Assembly (NCBI GenBank): GCA_036417435.1
Contig: CM070911.1
Location: forward strand, 8,680,001 to 8,744,000
Reading direction: 5' to 3'
Source of the DNA: Inia geoffrensis
Taxonomy: Eukaryota; Chordata; Mammalia; Artiodactyla; Iniidae
DNA length: 64,000 bases
The notes under the pieces were generated by a model, which worked only from the letters and a program-made list of their open reading frames with translations, was not told the origin of the DNA and ran no database searches. Positions 46,440-59,029 of this stretch are shown piece by piece. The position numbers and the translations under genes were made by a program. The first letter of the stretch is position 1. Each line of letters begins with the position of its first letter.

Positions 46440-46645
46440 GGCTTACATCTTTGCAAGTGCTTTTCAGTTTACAGTGCCCTTTAGAAACACCCCCTCACGT
46501 GGAATTCAGTGAAGAAGACACGTCCCATTGTTTCATAAAGGAAGAAACCGAGTCCCAGGAATGAAGTAATGTGGCCATGACAGGGAAGTTCATATGTAAC
46601 TCAGTCCTGTGACTTTGGGAATTGTGCTCTATTCAACCATGCTCC
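46440..46645 (-). mobile_element. MIR SINE fossil (antisense)
   Basis: Antisense MIR: cttttcagtttacagtgccc, then aaaggaagaaaccgagtccc and gaagtaatgtggccatgaca. Confidence 0.6.
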
Positions 46646-46649
46646 TCTC

Positions 46650-47195
46650 AAAATAAGGCCCATTGCCTTAGATTAAAGTGGAAGGACAAAACAAGTTTTA
46701 ACAGATTTAAAAAAAAACGAGAAACTAAAACTGCAACAAAAAAATGCAGTTGTCTGAACTGGGTGCAGGGTTACATGGAAACTTCTACTCTCTGGCCATA
46801 CTCGCTCCACTTCCTTCAGTTACACACTGATGCTGACTTTTCTTCACAGCTTTAATTTTCATATTTTATGTTAACACTGATCAGCCTGTCCCTAGTGATT
46901 TCTCTCTCATGCTTCCAGACACACAAGCTTTTCTGATTCCAGGGTTTAATGTTTACATACATTCTCACATTGGGTTTTAGAATGCAGTTGGCTTTATCTC
47001 TATAATATCACGAGATGAATTTATTAAGAAATAAATGTATGTTTTCTAATGATCTATAGTTGTATCTGTTTCAAATGAAATATCAGAGCCAACCCTAATA
47101 TGCGAGCTACACATGTTCGTAAACATCTGGGTGTGCTGTTACCATGGACACAGAATATCTTCATATTTGCATAGATACATTTTATAAAATATGGA
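46650..47195. other. intergenic, mostly single-copy
   Basis: Nothing recognised. Confidence 0.4.
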
Positions 47196-47199
47196 CAGT

Positions 47200-47965
47200 A
47201 CCGTAATTAGCATGTACCCCCCAAATGAAGAGTAACACATGGAGGCTATTTTTCCCCAAAGAGAAATCTCTTTACTATTTATCTTATTATTAACATATAC
47301 CTAATAACCATTAAGAAATCAAACACTACAGAAAATGTATAAAAAATAAAATGAAAGCTCTCTGTGACCTACTTCCCTGAGAGAACTATTGACCATAGGT
47401 TGGCAAAGATAGTTTTAGCTTTTAGATTTTTTGATGTGTATAAATACATATATGTGAATATTATATTATTTGCATTAGAATTGGAGTTACATACACTAGC
47501 TTGTCATTTAACTTTTAAATTTAAAAAATATGTCAGGAAAATCTCTTACCTCTATTTATATATCTGTCTACATATCCATACATTTATATATTCCTCTATA
47601 TTTATCTCTGTATCTCTATATCCATATATTTGTGTATCTATATCTCTATCTTATTCTTTAGCGTATATGTAATATTACATTGCCTAGATGTACTCTAATT
47701 TATTTAACTAATCCCACATTGACAGTTTAGATTTTCACTATTAAAAATAATGATGCAATGAATATACTTTCTATATACATTTGAACAATTATTCACTTAC
47801 TTCCTTAAGCAAAAATTCCCCTAAAAGGAATTGCTAGGGCATTTCCAATTCTGACCCACATTGCCAAGTTGTCCTCCAGTAAAGCATTGCCAGTATACAA
47901 TTCCCATCAGCAGAGTAGGTGGGTTCCCTTCCTTACACACCTGTGACAATGATGAGTATCATCAA
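47200..47965 (-). mobile_element. old L1 fragment
   Basis: Antisense L1M, clearest at 47690-47920: cccacattgacagtttagat, tgatgcaatgaatatacttt, ggaattgctagggcatttcc, then agtatacaattcccatcagc. The left part holds a degenerate TATATC/TATCTA-rich stretch at 47555-47660. Confidence 0.65.
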
Positions 47966-47969
47966 TCTT

Positions 47970-48990
47970 TGAAATCTTTTGCTGCAGATTTTTCAACTTA
48001 ATGTAATTCTACTCAAGCTCTAACACTTTCCCTTTCAGAAGATAATATAATTAAAAGTGTAAAAAATAAAGTCAGCCGTGGTGATAAATCGAAGTATAAT
48101 GTCAATTAGAGCTATGCAGAGAGAGCTTGAGATGGTCAGTGATGAATCCCAAAAAGCTGTTAGAAACATGCACAGATGAGACCTTTTGAAAACTCTTTCA
48201 TCTGATTAAACAATGGCAGCAGTAAGAAAATCACAGACTCCAGGCATCATGCAACGTGTTCAGCTTGGCTTTACACAGCAAAGAGGAAGGCACCGAGCTG
48301 TTTAGAATAGCATTTAACACAAAGGAAAGAAGAGGGACTCTGCACTTCGTGCAGTTGTACTTTCTTCATCTGGTCCTAATTATGGCACAGGTGTACACCT
48401 CCTCATCAGTCCTTCTGTCCTTCCACTGTTACTTTATTTGTCCTACATCTACCAATCCATCTGTCCATCATTCAATAAAAACTTCTGGGTGCATTTTGTT
48501 TATTGAATCAGCTCTTGGTGTCGCTCTCTGTGCCAGGCATTTTCAGAGCCTTGTGTCATTCTACCAGGCAGCAGCTCTGCACGTTTCATGTCTGTGTCTG
48601 GCCTCATCCTGTAAACAAGGTCCGACCTCAGGGAGGCCAGGAGACCATCACGGCCCCAGGACCCACATCCTGTTATCTTCATATAACAGCCAAACAAAAG
48701 ATGCTTATCTTTCCACCCTCACTATCAATCCCAGGGAAAGAACTGGCAAGCCCTGCTTGGGACATGTCTCCATCCTAGAATAATTCTCTATGGACACAGG
48801 ATCGAGTATTTTCATCAGCTAACCTGTGTCCTCTGCCCAGCCCTACTCTGAGAAGGACATGCACCAATTGATATGATTAACAGAGAAAGGTGGGGTTGGT
48901 AATCAGATTAGACAAAACTAGGCTACCACTGTTTTCTCTGAGAGAGAGGTGGTGATAAAAACGTGGATGCCTCTGACTCCCATACATGGT
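47970..48990. other. intergenic, mostly single-copy
   Basis: A 175-codon frame at 48256-48783 (plus) is the longest outside repeats. It has no recognisable domain, and a second frame overlaps it on the same strand. Judged chance. Confidence 0.4.
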
Positions 48991-48999
48991 ACAGGGACA

Positions 49000-49425
49000 T
49001 GACTAAGGGAGCACTCAGAAAGGCGTGTAGCATGTACAGAAAGACTGGAGAAGAATCGAAGACAGAAGAAAACGCATGTGTATTTGGGAAATAGCTAGTC
49101 ATTTTGTCAGGCTGGAGGATGTGGCTTGTGGTGGGACATAGCAGACTATGAGACAAGAGAGAAAGCCAGGAACTAGACTCTAAAAGGCCTTACGTGGCAC
49201 ACTCAGGAGTTTGAATTTCATCTCGTTGGAAGAGTGATGGATAGACAGCCTCCATCTTGGAGGATGGACTGGGGAGTGGGAATCTGGAATGGATGGCCGG
49301 GTGGGCTGACGGCAGGGCATGTTTAGGAGCTGTTGCAGTTGTCCAGGTGAGATGAGAGATGGTGAGATCCTGAAGCAGAGCAGTGGCAATGACCCTGGGG
49401 AGGGGGCACAGGCACTGAGGTGGGA
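49000..49425 (-). mobile_element. L2 LINE fossil (antisense)
   Basis: Antisense L2: aaaggccttacgtggcacac, aggagtttgaatttcatctc, then gagctgttgcagttgtccag. Confidence 0.6.
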
Positions 49426-49429
49426 GGAT

Positions 49430-49920
49430 CAACAGGTGACTGATGTAAGAAGGTAGGGAGACAGAAGAAGGTCCATGCGGGGAAGAGTAAAAGGAATCTC
49501 CCATCTCCTCAAAGAATTTCAGACTCAGGACTGAGCCTCCTGTATCGCCAGAGCCTTGAGGTCATCTCCCAAGGAGTTACTGCCTAACTCTTTCTTTCCA
49601 AGTAAGACCTCTCTCTTCCCAGCCCAGCCTGCTGTGAAACTGTGGCCGGTTCTTAGCTCCTGCCCCACCTGCTTTCTCATCCCTGGCCTCAGGTGTGCCT
49701 TCCACTCTGCCCTGCTCTAGTTTATCTTCATCCTGAGCCCTTGCTTTGCCTTGTACTTGAATGAGCACCTTCATTCCTTATTATTTTTCCATTCTCCTTG
49801 ACTGTGTTCTCACACACCTGTTATGGGACTTATTAAGATTATCAGAGAATTAGAGTGTCCATAATAAAGCTGGGTGAAGGAGCAAGGTGTGTTGGAATCA
49901 GTACAAGGGCCTTCTCCTTC
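49430..49920. other. intergenic with an L2-like 3' piece
   Basis: Sequence around 49590-49790 resembles sense L2 text (ccttgtacttgaatgagcac) but is too diverged to assign. No gene. Confidence 0.35.
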
Positions 49921-49924
49921 TAGT

Positions 49925-50745
49925 GCATTCATTAAGCACCCGCTTAGGGCCAGGCACTCTGCTGTCACTTTGCATATCTTATCTCACTAATCACCAAAGT
50001 CTTGGTTGCATTTGTTTGTTTAAGGCAGGCAACAAATACGTATTGAGCCTTACACATAATTTCAGAGTACGGAGAATAATGTAATGAACATGGCATCAGA
50101 ATCCTGCCCTTATGAAGATCACTGTCTAATAGGGGAAACAGACCGTTAATAATTAAATACACAGATATGTGATGTAATTTGAGATAGTGGCAAGTGTTCT
50201 GAAAATAATAGAGCAGGGTTAGAGCAAAAAGGGTGACAGGGAGGTGGAGACAAAGGGGCTGTGGCTCTTTTAGGTAAAGGGGTCAGAGAAGGTCTTTTTA
50301 GAGGTGACATTTGAAGGGAAATCTTTTGAAGGGAAAAATTAAGCCATAAATAGTCTGGGGGAAAAGGCACAGAGAATAGCAAGTGCAAAGGTCCTGAAGT
50401 AGAAAAAAGCTCGTCTTGTTTGGAGAAGGGAGGACCAGTGTGTCAAGTGTGTCTGGATAACATAGAGCAAAGGGACAGGGAGGGGAGATGTGTCTGGGGG
50501 GCAGCCCGTGCAGCCTCGTGGCCATGCTCAGAATTCTGAATTTTGCTTTACCTGCGCTAGGAGGTTACAGGTAAAGTCTGAGCAGAGGAGCGCCCTGATC
50601 TGCAGCTTACATGTTTCAGCAGATTGCCTGGATCTTGTGGAGACAACAGATGAACGGTGGGGAGCAGGGTAGGAATAGGAGAAAGAGTGAAAACAGAGGG
50701 AGCTGTTAAAGGCTGTTCTAGTTGTCCAGGTAAAAGATGATGGTG
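49925..50745 (-). mobile_element. L2 LINE fossil (antisense)
   Basis: Antisense L2 with canonical blocks: ggccaggcactctgctgtca, agatcactgtctaatagggg, gggaaatcttttgaagggaa, gcaagtgcaaaggtcctgaa and ggctgttctagttgtccagg. Confidence 0.75.
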
Positions 50746-50747
50746 GC

Positions 50748-50960
50748 TTTTATGACATCCATTTCACAGATGAAGAAATTGTAGCACTTAGAATTTATAG
50801 TATGATCACAGCTTCTCTCACCTTCAAAACAGTTCTAGGATCTGAATCAATGGTTTTTTGAATCCAATGAAAGTGAAAGTCTAAATAACCTGCTCAAGTG
50901 AAAAATTTAAATGATAATGAAAGGACAAGTTTTAGAATCAAAGTGACGTCTGCCTGGCTC
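50748..50960 (-). mobile_element. MIR-like fossil (antisense)
   Basis: Starts ccatttcacagatgaagaaa and fades into unique sequence. Weak. Confidence 0.45.
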
Positions 50961-51294
50961 CCAGACCTGGACTCTTTCCTCAGTGCTAGAACGCCTTTCA
51001 TATTGCAACACGAGCTGATTTCTATGAATCATTTTCCATTAAAGATATCATTTTGATAGATGATATTAATCAAAAAGAAATAAGAGAATATTATCTCTCT
51101 CTCTTTTTTTTTTTTTACTGTTGGCTAACCTATTACTTCATTTTCAGACGCTAGAGTTACAACACTCATTTTATAGAAAAAAATTAAGTGTAATAACCAA
51201 GAAAAGACACTTATTGTAATAACTGAAACTGTAACTAATATCCTTAATCATGGAAGATTGAATCTCTAATTTTGAATATTAAAAAACCTGATTT

Positions 51295-51480
51295 AATATA
51301 TAACGTTTATTTAATGTCATTATGTTTCAGACATTGTATGCTTTGCATATAGTATAGCTAATCCTTAACATGAGACTTTAAGCTGGTATTGCTTCCCCCA
51401 ATTTACTGGTAAACAAAAATTGGGCTCACAGAGTTTAAATAAATGGCAAAGCAGCAATTAAGATGAAACTCTGAACACTG
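51295..51480 (-). mobile_element. MIR-like fossil (antisense)
   Basis: Weak antisense MIR/L2-like order: ttatttaatgtcattatgtt, atagctaatccttaacatga and gggctcacagagtttaaata. Confidence 0.45.
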
Positions 51481-51484
51481 TGTC

Positions 51485-53040
51485 TCTCTGTGTGGAGGGG
51501 AGGGAGTTGGTTTTGGGTCTGGCAGTCCAGTTCCCTTGAAGCTCCCTGATCCCCCTCCCATCCCACCCCTCCACGTTCCTTTAATAACAAGCCCAGGACA
51601 AAAGCCACAGGAAAGGCTCAGAGTTGCCAGAGCCAGAAGCAGTCTCAAGAGGCTTATGTAGGTATAAGTCAGGATGGTTGAGCTGTGTGTTGTTTTCTTT
51701 GACTAGGAAATTGTTATTATTCCATCATGATGTTGGTGTGCATTGAAATGACCATAGTGGAAAGTAAAATAGACCAGTTTTAAAAAAAAATCACATAGCA
51801 GGTAAAGAAGATAGAGCAGGTGGTGTGTGTGTGTGTAAACAATTTTTATTCTCAGGTTCCCTTGTAGATAAAAAGGTTGAAAACATGGAAGGAAAAGAAA
51901 ATCCCCTTTGCAATATAAATTGCTTACTTCTCTTTCTAATTCTCCCTTTCTCTCTTTATTTTCTTCCTTCACCCTTGTTGAAATAGTTTTATTTTCCAAA
52001 CTAACATCTTTGTTTTTTGGTACTCTTGTGAATAACTGGGCTTGTCTGGGAAAGTGGGGCATTGTCAGAACTCTTACAGTTTAATAGTTGGAAAGGATAG
52101 ATTGTTTCTTCTCATCTATCATTCATGGTTTGCTGCTGTGAGTTCACAAAGCCAGGAGCTTTCAGAAAGTGGAAGATCATAATGGGGAAACAGGCAGAAA
52201 AAGAATGCTAGCAACCTGAAAGAGGATCCCAACGTTCTGCTGCCCATTCACATGACATGGGCACGACCATTCTTCTGGCAGTTTAGAAGCAGAAAATGTT
52301 AATCAATAATTTTACTTCGAAAATTCTATATTACCTAGTGAGGGGGCTGAGCACATGGCAGCTGCCATATTTGCTTTTCTTAACCATGAGAGGCCTTTAC
52401 ATTTGCAAAGAGAGGAAAGTCAACTAAAGAATGTCACTGGTTGGAGCATCTCAAAGAGCTTGGCGTGGTCAGATCTGGTATATGCAACCAATCATACTTA
52501 CTCTCTCCTCCCCAGAAATTGGTCTCAAAGCAACTGAGCTGCCAGTAAAGAATACGCATAGAAAATGATAAATTGTTACATGCATGAGTACATTAACTGC
52601 ATGAGATAATTGTTAACCCTTTGAGAGAGCCACGGGGCACGGCACACAAGCTTCCTTGAGAGCTTGGCGCCCATTTTCCATGTGCCCTGAACGTGTGGAA
52701 TGGGACCCCCTCCCCCTTATGAACTATAGGGCCTGGTTACCCTGATGCAGTATGTCAATGGCCAACTTGATCAATACTCTAGACCTGGGCTCCACTGTCC
52801 TTATCTTCTGTATGTCTTTACCTTTTACCTGCCTGACCTTGACTCTATGGATTTATCTCATTTGAATTTGGTGGAACTAGATTCCAAACCGAACCAATCA
52901 GTTCTCAACTTGCTCTATGTTCAGACTAGGCTCTAATTCTGAAAGTGGTAGCAAAATTTACGTTCACATGTAGTTGAATATAAAATAAACACAGTTTACT
53001 GGGGTGAAAACAAAAGAAGTGAAATAGGCATTATATCTGA
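51485..53040. other. intergenic, mostly single-copy
   Basis: No gene recognised. A short (GT)n tract lies near 51821-51835. Confidence 0.4.
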
Positions 53041-53830
53041 TACATTTTATTTTTTATTTTTATTTTTTTAAATTTATTTTTTAACTGAAGTATAGTTGAT
53101 TTATTTTATTTTTTTTTGAAGCTTTAAATTTTATTTTATTTATTTCTTTATACAGCAGGTTCTTATTAGTTATCCATTTTATACATATTAGTGTATATAT
53201 GTCAGTCTCAATCGCCCAATTCATCCCACCACGGCCACCCCGGCCACTCTCCTCCCTTGGTGTCCATATGTTTGTTCTCTATATCTGTGTCTCTATTTCT
53301 GCCTTGCAAACTGGTTCATCTGTACCATTTTTAGTTGATTTATAATGTTGTGTTAGTTTCAGGTCTACAGTTCAGTGATTCATATACATATATATAGATA
53401 CATATTCTTTTTCATATTCTTTTTCTTTATAGGTTATTAAAAAATATTGAGTATAGTTCCCTGTGCTATACTATAGGTTCTTGTTGGTTATTGATTTTAT
53501 ATATAGTAGTGTGTATATGTTAATCCCAAACTCCTTATATAACCTTCCCGCCCTTTCCCCTTTGGTAACCATAAGTTTGTTTTCTATGTCTGTGGGTCTG
53601 TTTCTGTTCTGTAAATAAGTTCATTTGTACTTTTTCTCTCTCTTTTTTGTTTTACATACCACATATAAGTGATATCATATGATATCTGTCTTTCTCTGTC
53701 TGACTTCACTTAGTATGATACTCTCTTGGTCCATCCATGTTGCTGCAAATGGTGTTATTTCATTGTCTTTTATGGCTGAGTAATATTCCATTGTCTCTCT
53801 CTCTCTATATATATATATACACACACACCA
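53041..53830 (-). mobile_element. L1 3' end (host) interrupted by a nested L1
   Basis: An antisense L1 3' UTR and ORF2-end fragment. Left part 53041-53104 ends in gaagtatagttgattta. The right part resumes at 53332 with tagttgatttataatgttg, then gttccctgtgctatactata, atcccaaactccttatataa and gagtaatattccattgtctc, ending in a (CT)(AT)(AC) tract at 53793-53829. The break is filled by the nested element at 53105-53331. Confidence 0.85.
53093..53343 (-). mobile_element. nested 5'-truncated L1 with 12 bp TSD
   Basis: The insert at 53105-53331 is a 227 bp antisense L1 3' piece of a different subfamily: tctttatacagcaggttctt, attagttatccattttatac, cccaattcatcccaccacgg and ccatatgtttgttctctata. The duplication tagttgatttat is identical at 53093-53104 and 53332-53343, so the host L1 is older. 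Confidence 0.92.
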
Positions 53831-53831
53831 T

Positions 53832-54400
53832 ATCTTCTTTAAGTTAAAATTCATTTTAGTAAAAGAGCTTAGAGAATGGACAAATTACTTTAAGACAGAT
53901 TTTAAAAAGTCAATGTGGAGTGCTAAGAAATTATCAGCATTTGAGGTTGTGATTCACAGCACCTACTTTTGAAAATTTTTCATTTAGATGAAAATTAGAA
54001 ATGTCATGCAATTTTTAGAAAAGTGAAGGTTAGCATAATTATCTGGAGGTAAATTAGAAATAAAAAAGGAAAAGTGTAAAAAATAAAAATAAATTCTACA
54101 ACAATATAAAAGATATATGGAATTAATGAAAAAGTAAAATACTTTCTGAGAAATGGATTAAAACGCTAAAAGATTAATAAAAAGTTTGAATACTGGCCCT
54201 TTGTGTACAAAAATCATTGCATGAAGAAGATTTTGCCTGAGCAAACATCATTTTGGTTAATTTATTTTTGACAAATTTACTCTTTGTCATCAACTGTCAG
54301 AAAAACATGTGTGTCTTACCACAGAATTCAATCTAGTAATAATCACAAACAGCACTGTCAGCCTCCAGTTGCGTATTAGAACAGTATTGATCCTGGTGTC
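53832..54400. other. AT-rich intergenic, single-copy
   Basis: Nothing recognised. Confidence 0.4.
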
Positions 54401-54404
54401 ATAA

Positions 54405-54542
54405 AGAGTTTGGGAGGCCACAGAACTACTTCCCAGGGAAAGTTCCATAGTGTCTCAGCTCTGTTCCTTTTCTGCAAAATGGGAAAAATTATGTGAGATG
54501 ACATATTTGAAAATTATTTATAAATGTAAAGCTTTGGACAAA
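54405..54542 (+). mobile_element. MIR-like fossil
   Basis: Sense MIR core remnant: ctgttccttttctgcaaaat, then gtgagatgacatatttgaaa and taaatgtaaagctttgg. Confidence 0.55.
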
Positions 54543-54814
54543 TGTATAGGAATATTATAATACATTATTGTTATTATTATTTTAAGTGCAAGAAGCACAT
54601 TATAGCAGCTGCTAATGGAAGCATAGGTCTGCAAATAGTACTGAAAGTAATCTCTATAGGATTTCTAAACTCTGTCGTTCAGCATCTTGTTCTAGTTAGT
54701 TACGTGTTCGCTGGCACTAGTTCAAAAGATGCCTTCTGTGTATCTTTGGCTAAAATGCTTGATTAAATGGACTCTTCAACTCATTCTTTGATGCATTCAT
54801 TGACTCATCCATTT

Positions 54815-55085
54815 ATTGGTTTGTTTAACATTTAGTGGATGCCTATATGGGCCAGACACTGGACTAAGTGCTGTGGATGTAGGCATAAAATAAATGATCC
54901 CTATCCTCAAGGAGGTCACATTTATTGGGGTGACAAGTGAAGAAATAGGGAACTCTGTTGTACTGCAGCAGTGCTGTAACAATAGCCAGCACACAGCCTC
55001 CTGGGTGAGAGCAGCAGCATTTAACCCAGCTGCGAAGATCAGAGAAAGACTCTTGGAGGAGACAGCAGCTAGACACCTGAACTAG
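54815..55085 (-). mobile_element. L2 LINE fossil (antisense)
   Basis: Antisense L2: catttagtggatgcctatat, gggccagacactggactaag, then ctcaaggaggtcacatttat and a cagcagctagacacctgaac block. Confidence 0.7.
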
Positions 55086-55089
55086 CTCT

Positions 55090-55830
55090 CGAAGAATAAT
55101 AAAGCATTAGCTCGGGAAAGAAGGGGTGAGGAGAGGAACATGCGGTTTTTCTAACAAGCAAAATATTTAGTTTAGTCTCTATGTTAGTTGAACTGAACTG
55201 AGTCACCTTTAAGGTAAAAGTATTTTTTTTTAAAGTGTTTACAAGGTGCTGAAGAATAGAAAAGAGCTCTTCAGGTAATCAGTTCTCTTTCATGCTGTCC
55301 AGTTAATAAATGCGTTCATTCTTGAGCAGCTCATAAGTGTATTACCACTTCAGACCCACTGCTTCAAAATGCATAAATGAAAAATGATCAGTGTTGCTTT
55401 CCTTACTGTGAATATTTTAAGTTGCAACATTAATATACTTATTTCTCTTTTATTGGCACCAAAATAAGCATTGAAAATAATGGGTTTTGCTTTATTGATT
55501 TCAGAGAAACTACAGAGATGTAGAAACATTGAGTTAAAAAAAAATAAATAAAATAAACTCTTGCCTCCTGTAGAATGCTGTATTTTCAGCTGAAATAGTC
55601 CATGGGATTCTGACGTTATATTTGCTTATATTAAAAAGAGAAAATCATATGACATCTCTTATAGGACACGAGTCATTTTGGAACTGGATCTTGAAGTGTG
55701 TTTGGGAAATATCATTGATGGAAAAGCAGCACAAAGGGCTACAACAACATTAGGAAGAACACAGGAATTGAAACAATGGTACTAAGACTTCCAAGGTTGT
55801 GAAAATGAAGGTAAAAGAGAGGGAATGAGG
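55090..55830. other. intergenic, mostly single-copy
   Basis: Nothing recognised. Confidence 0.4.
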
Positions 55831-55834
55831 GCAA

Positions 55835-56035
55835 ATACTTATTGATCGCTTACAATGACTCTGCAGCTTCATGGGGGCTGTTATCCACATTTCACAGATG
55901 AGAAACCCAAGGCTCAAAAATGTGGAAGAACTTGCCCTGCGTCACAGAATGTGTAATTATCAGGGCTGGAATTCAGTCTCAGATCCGTCCGATTCCTGAT
56001 CCCATGCAGTTTTCATTATGCCTTTTCACTGCATT
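55835..56035 (-). mobile_element. MIR SINE fossil (antisense)
   Basis: Antisense MIR: acttattgatcgcttacaat, atccacatttcacagatgag, gaacttgccctgcgtcacag, then gggctggaattcagtctcag. Confidence 0.75.
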
Positions 56036-56391
56036 AAAAGAAGACAGAGTAGAATAGAAACAAGAGCTTTGAGGAGGAAGAGAGAATAGGCGTTTTTACC
56101 AAAGAGCTATGATCATTTGGGTTAAATGGGAGGCAAGTCCTGTTAAGGAAGAAAGGAGGGGATTGGGGTGGTAAAACCCACTGTTCATCTGGGATTCAGG
56201 TGAACAAAACTGTAATGACCACTCGGGTTTTACTAAATATATTTATTTTGCTAAAAATAATAAAAGGGAAAGTATTTTAGGACATGAGTTTTGATTTTGG
56301 TTTGAAAAACATGGCCACCATAAAAACGACTATCTTTGTAATGGAAAGTCGACAAATGAGCGATTCATCCAGTGCCTTCCTACTTGCAGTG

Positions 56392-56450
56392 TATGTGCGT
56401 GTGTGTGTGTGTGTGTGTATGCATGTTTGTATATGTGTGTGTGTGTGAAT
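56392..56450. repeat. (GT)n microsatellite
   Basis: GT-rich tract with an interruption (atgcatgtttgtatat) between two pure GT runs. Confidence 0.9.
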
Positions 56451-56454
56451 TAGG

Positions 56455-57500
56455 CTCTACCTTTTGTCATCAGTGCCACCTCAACAATGCCTGCAGCTTG
56501 AGTAATAAACTCTTTCTTTCCATAAGTCCTTCCCCCCTTGCTACCAATGTTCTCTTTCCTTTTAGCAACTAGCCCCTGTACAAATCTGTTTAATCAATAT
56601 CCACTAATAATATTGGTAAGGACTCCATGAATTTGTGTCTCAAATAAAATGATATTTTACCTGCAAACTTCTAGGGGACATAATAATATAAAGCTATGAA
56701 TCTCAAATAGCCCAAGCCAGGGGAAGGAAGAACTGGGCTCATGGGAGTGAAGGAGTTGTTCTGGAAGCCCTCATGTACCACAGAGGTGGGGATTAATACA
56801 AACAGGAAGAACAGCACATGACCAAGGCTCCCTAATGTGGCCCCCAATCTCCCCAGTATCCCTAAAAGCTCCAGGATTTCCACCATTGGAGATGAAATCT
56901 CTTCAACTTGAGTATTCAAGTGCTCTTCATGGTAGTACACCTTGGAGTGAGGTTACATTTTAAGCTGCTATCAGTGAAAGTGTTCTTGTTCAGACAGAGA
57001 GGAAGGAGATGAGAAAGCCAAAGGGCTCACCTCCTCCGATTTTGCTAAAAGCCAGCCTTGCACATGGAAGATTATTGAGATGGATTCTGATCAATATAAC
57101 ACTGCCTCATTACAGACATAGTCATTCAGCTTTGATATCCAGTGGGGGTCTAATCCTGCTCTGATGCTGTCTCATTGGTTTCTTTGTGCCTATAAAAGAT
57201 GGTTGTTAAAGCCTGTCTTACAAAGACAGTGAAGTGTGGTGTGCCGGGCATGGCATTTAGAGACACAGCATTTGGACCAATAACGGGCTTGGCCAATTTC
57301 TGGCAGTTTGACATTTATTCCCACTGTCCCTGTCCCATGGCCAAGTTCAAGCCATCATCACTCTTTCCCTGGACTTCTACGTGGTCTGCTGGCCTCTGGT
57401 CCCTTAATCTCTGATTTAGTCAGTCCTTGGTGCTAAATAACCCACCCAGCCCACATTTTCTGTCATTTCATCGCCATGCTTAGTTTTTTTTTTAATGAGT
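56455..57500. other. intergenic, mostly single-copy
   Basis: No gene recognised. Confidence 0.4.
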
Positions 57501-57539
57501 CTGTATCAGTGAAACAATGAAACTTGAACCCAGCAGAAG

Positions 57540-57965
57540 GCCCTTTGGGATCTGGTTCTTGCCTCCTTTTCCAGGCAGCCTCTCCTAACTCTCTCTGCTG
57601 TCCTGAATCAGGTAATATGCTGTTCCCGGATAAGTGCTTTATGCCTTTGTGCTGTATTGGCTTAATAGTCCTTCGGATTTAGCTTCAAAACTTTCTTGAC
57701 TTTCCAGAGCCCCTCTCCTTGCTCCCCATTTCAGTTTTGATTAGTTCCTCTTTGGTTTTATACTGTACCTTGCACAGACCTCTACTGTGGTCAATCTTTG
57801 CCCTCACTGTATTACAGTGATTTGTTTACGGGGGTGTCTTGATCCTGCAGAGATCGTGAGCTCCTGGATGTGCAGGCTGCAACATGTACCCTGTAGATGA
57901 AAGAATTGGATGCAGAGTTTGGCACAGGGCTGCCATTCGGACAGTATTTCTTAAATAAAGAACCC
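57540..57965 (+). mobile_element. possible L2 LINE fossil
   Basis: L2-like phrases (tccaggcagcctctcctaac; gatcgtgagctcctggatgt; cacagggctgccattcgg) in the expected order but strongly diverged. Confidence 0.4.
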
Positions 57966-57989
57966 TACTTAAACCTAAAGATCTTTAAT

Positions 57990-58115
57990 TTGTAAAGCAA
58001 ACATGGTAACACCCAGCTCATGGAATGGTTGTGAGGATAAAATAAGAAACATGTGAGAAAGAACTTCTCAACTATACATGTCATTAAGCATCCTAGCTGT
58101 TACTATGGGGTTCAC
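57990..58115 (+). mobile_element. MIR-like fossil
   Basis: Sense MIR 3' remnant: ggaatggttgtgaggataaa, then cattaagcatcctagctgtt. Confidence 0.5.
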
Positions 58116-58269
58116 GTAGGTCCTGAGAATAAAGCTTTGTCTTTATCTCAAATTAGACTTAGTCTAAGGATTCCTGTAATACACAATGTTTTACGTAATT
58201 ATTAAAATTTCTACCTGCCTATTAGGCCCACACTGCTTTTTAATTATCTTAGCTTTAGGGAAAAAAAAA

Positions 58270-58780
58270 AAAGAGATACATTAAGAAAAGAAAGCCTCAT
58301 AACAGCTCGTTACAGCATTATTTGTTCACAACTACTAGCAAATGTATTTTGCCGAATGCCTCAAATCCAGTTTTCAGAGACTGAGCTGCAGTTATTAATC
58401 ATTTCATAAATATTAATGGGGAACATGCAAGTGGAAAGTTAAATTAAAATGCTACCAAATGGCTAGCGTGGAGCAGAAAATGCGCGGGAATTCCTAATCA
58501 GTGGAATACATGGTTGTATAACTTTTATCCTCCCATTAGAGTACAAAACAGAAGTTGATTTTTCTCCCAATTAGCATCAGTTCATGTTGAAGGGGAAATG
58601 CAAAACAGCTCAGTTACTGAAAGATTCTAGAACAGCTATTCTTTACGGTAAGTTTACTTTCCCTGATCTTGGTTGAATGCAAATGGCTGGACACATAGAC
58701 TTCACGACTGACGGTGGTCTTCTCATTGGGTTGCTTGGCGAGACTTCACAAGATTTTGGGAAAGGAGAGAACAAGCAATA
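58270..58780. promoter_or_regulatory. repeat-free AT-rich block, candidate conserved non-coding element
   Basis: A stretch without any recognisable transposon. It is dense in homeodomain-type TAAT/ATTA cores (ttattaatcatttc; atattaatggggaa; cccaattagcatcag) next to atgcaaat-type octamers (ggttgaatgcaaatggctgg; aatgcaaaacagctc). Both are frequent in developmental enhancers. This is pattern recognition only; conservation cannot be judged here. Confidence 0.25.
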
Positions 58781-59002
58781 TTTACTTTCATTCACCATCA
58801 GTTTATCATTTTAATTTCTGGAGTTTTTATAAATCTATATCTTAACCAGCCTGCTGAAAATATGATTGATTTAGAGATTTCAAACTGGAAGAGAGGAAAA
58901 GTACAGAGTTCTGATTAGCTGGGCCCAGTGTTGCTGTAGCATCTAATTTTAGATTATTTTTAGTATCAGCATACTAAAGACACCTTTGTCTCATATTAAA
59001 TT

Positions 59003-59028
59003 CATCCATCCATCCATCCATCCATCCA
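59003..59028. repeat. (CATC)n short tandem repeat
   Basis: About six CATC units. Confidence 0.9.
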
Positions 59029-59029
59029 C

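Noticed and set aside
48256..48783. 175-codon frame, the longest outside repeats and L1
   Set aside because: No recognisable domain, another frame overlaps it, and nothing like a splice-site or promoter context was seen. A conservation test would be needed to revive it.
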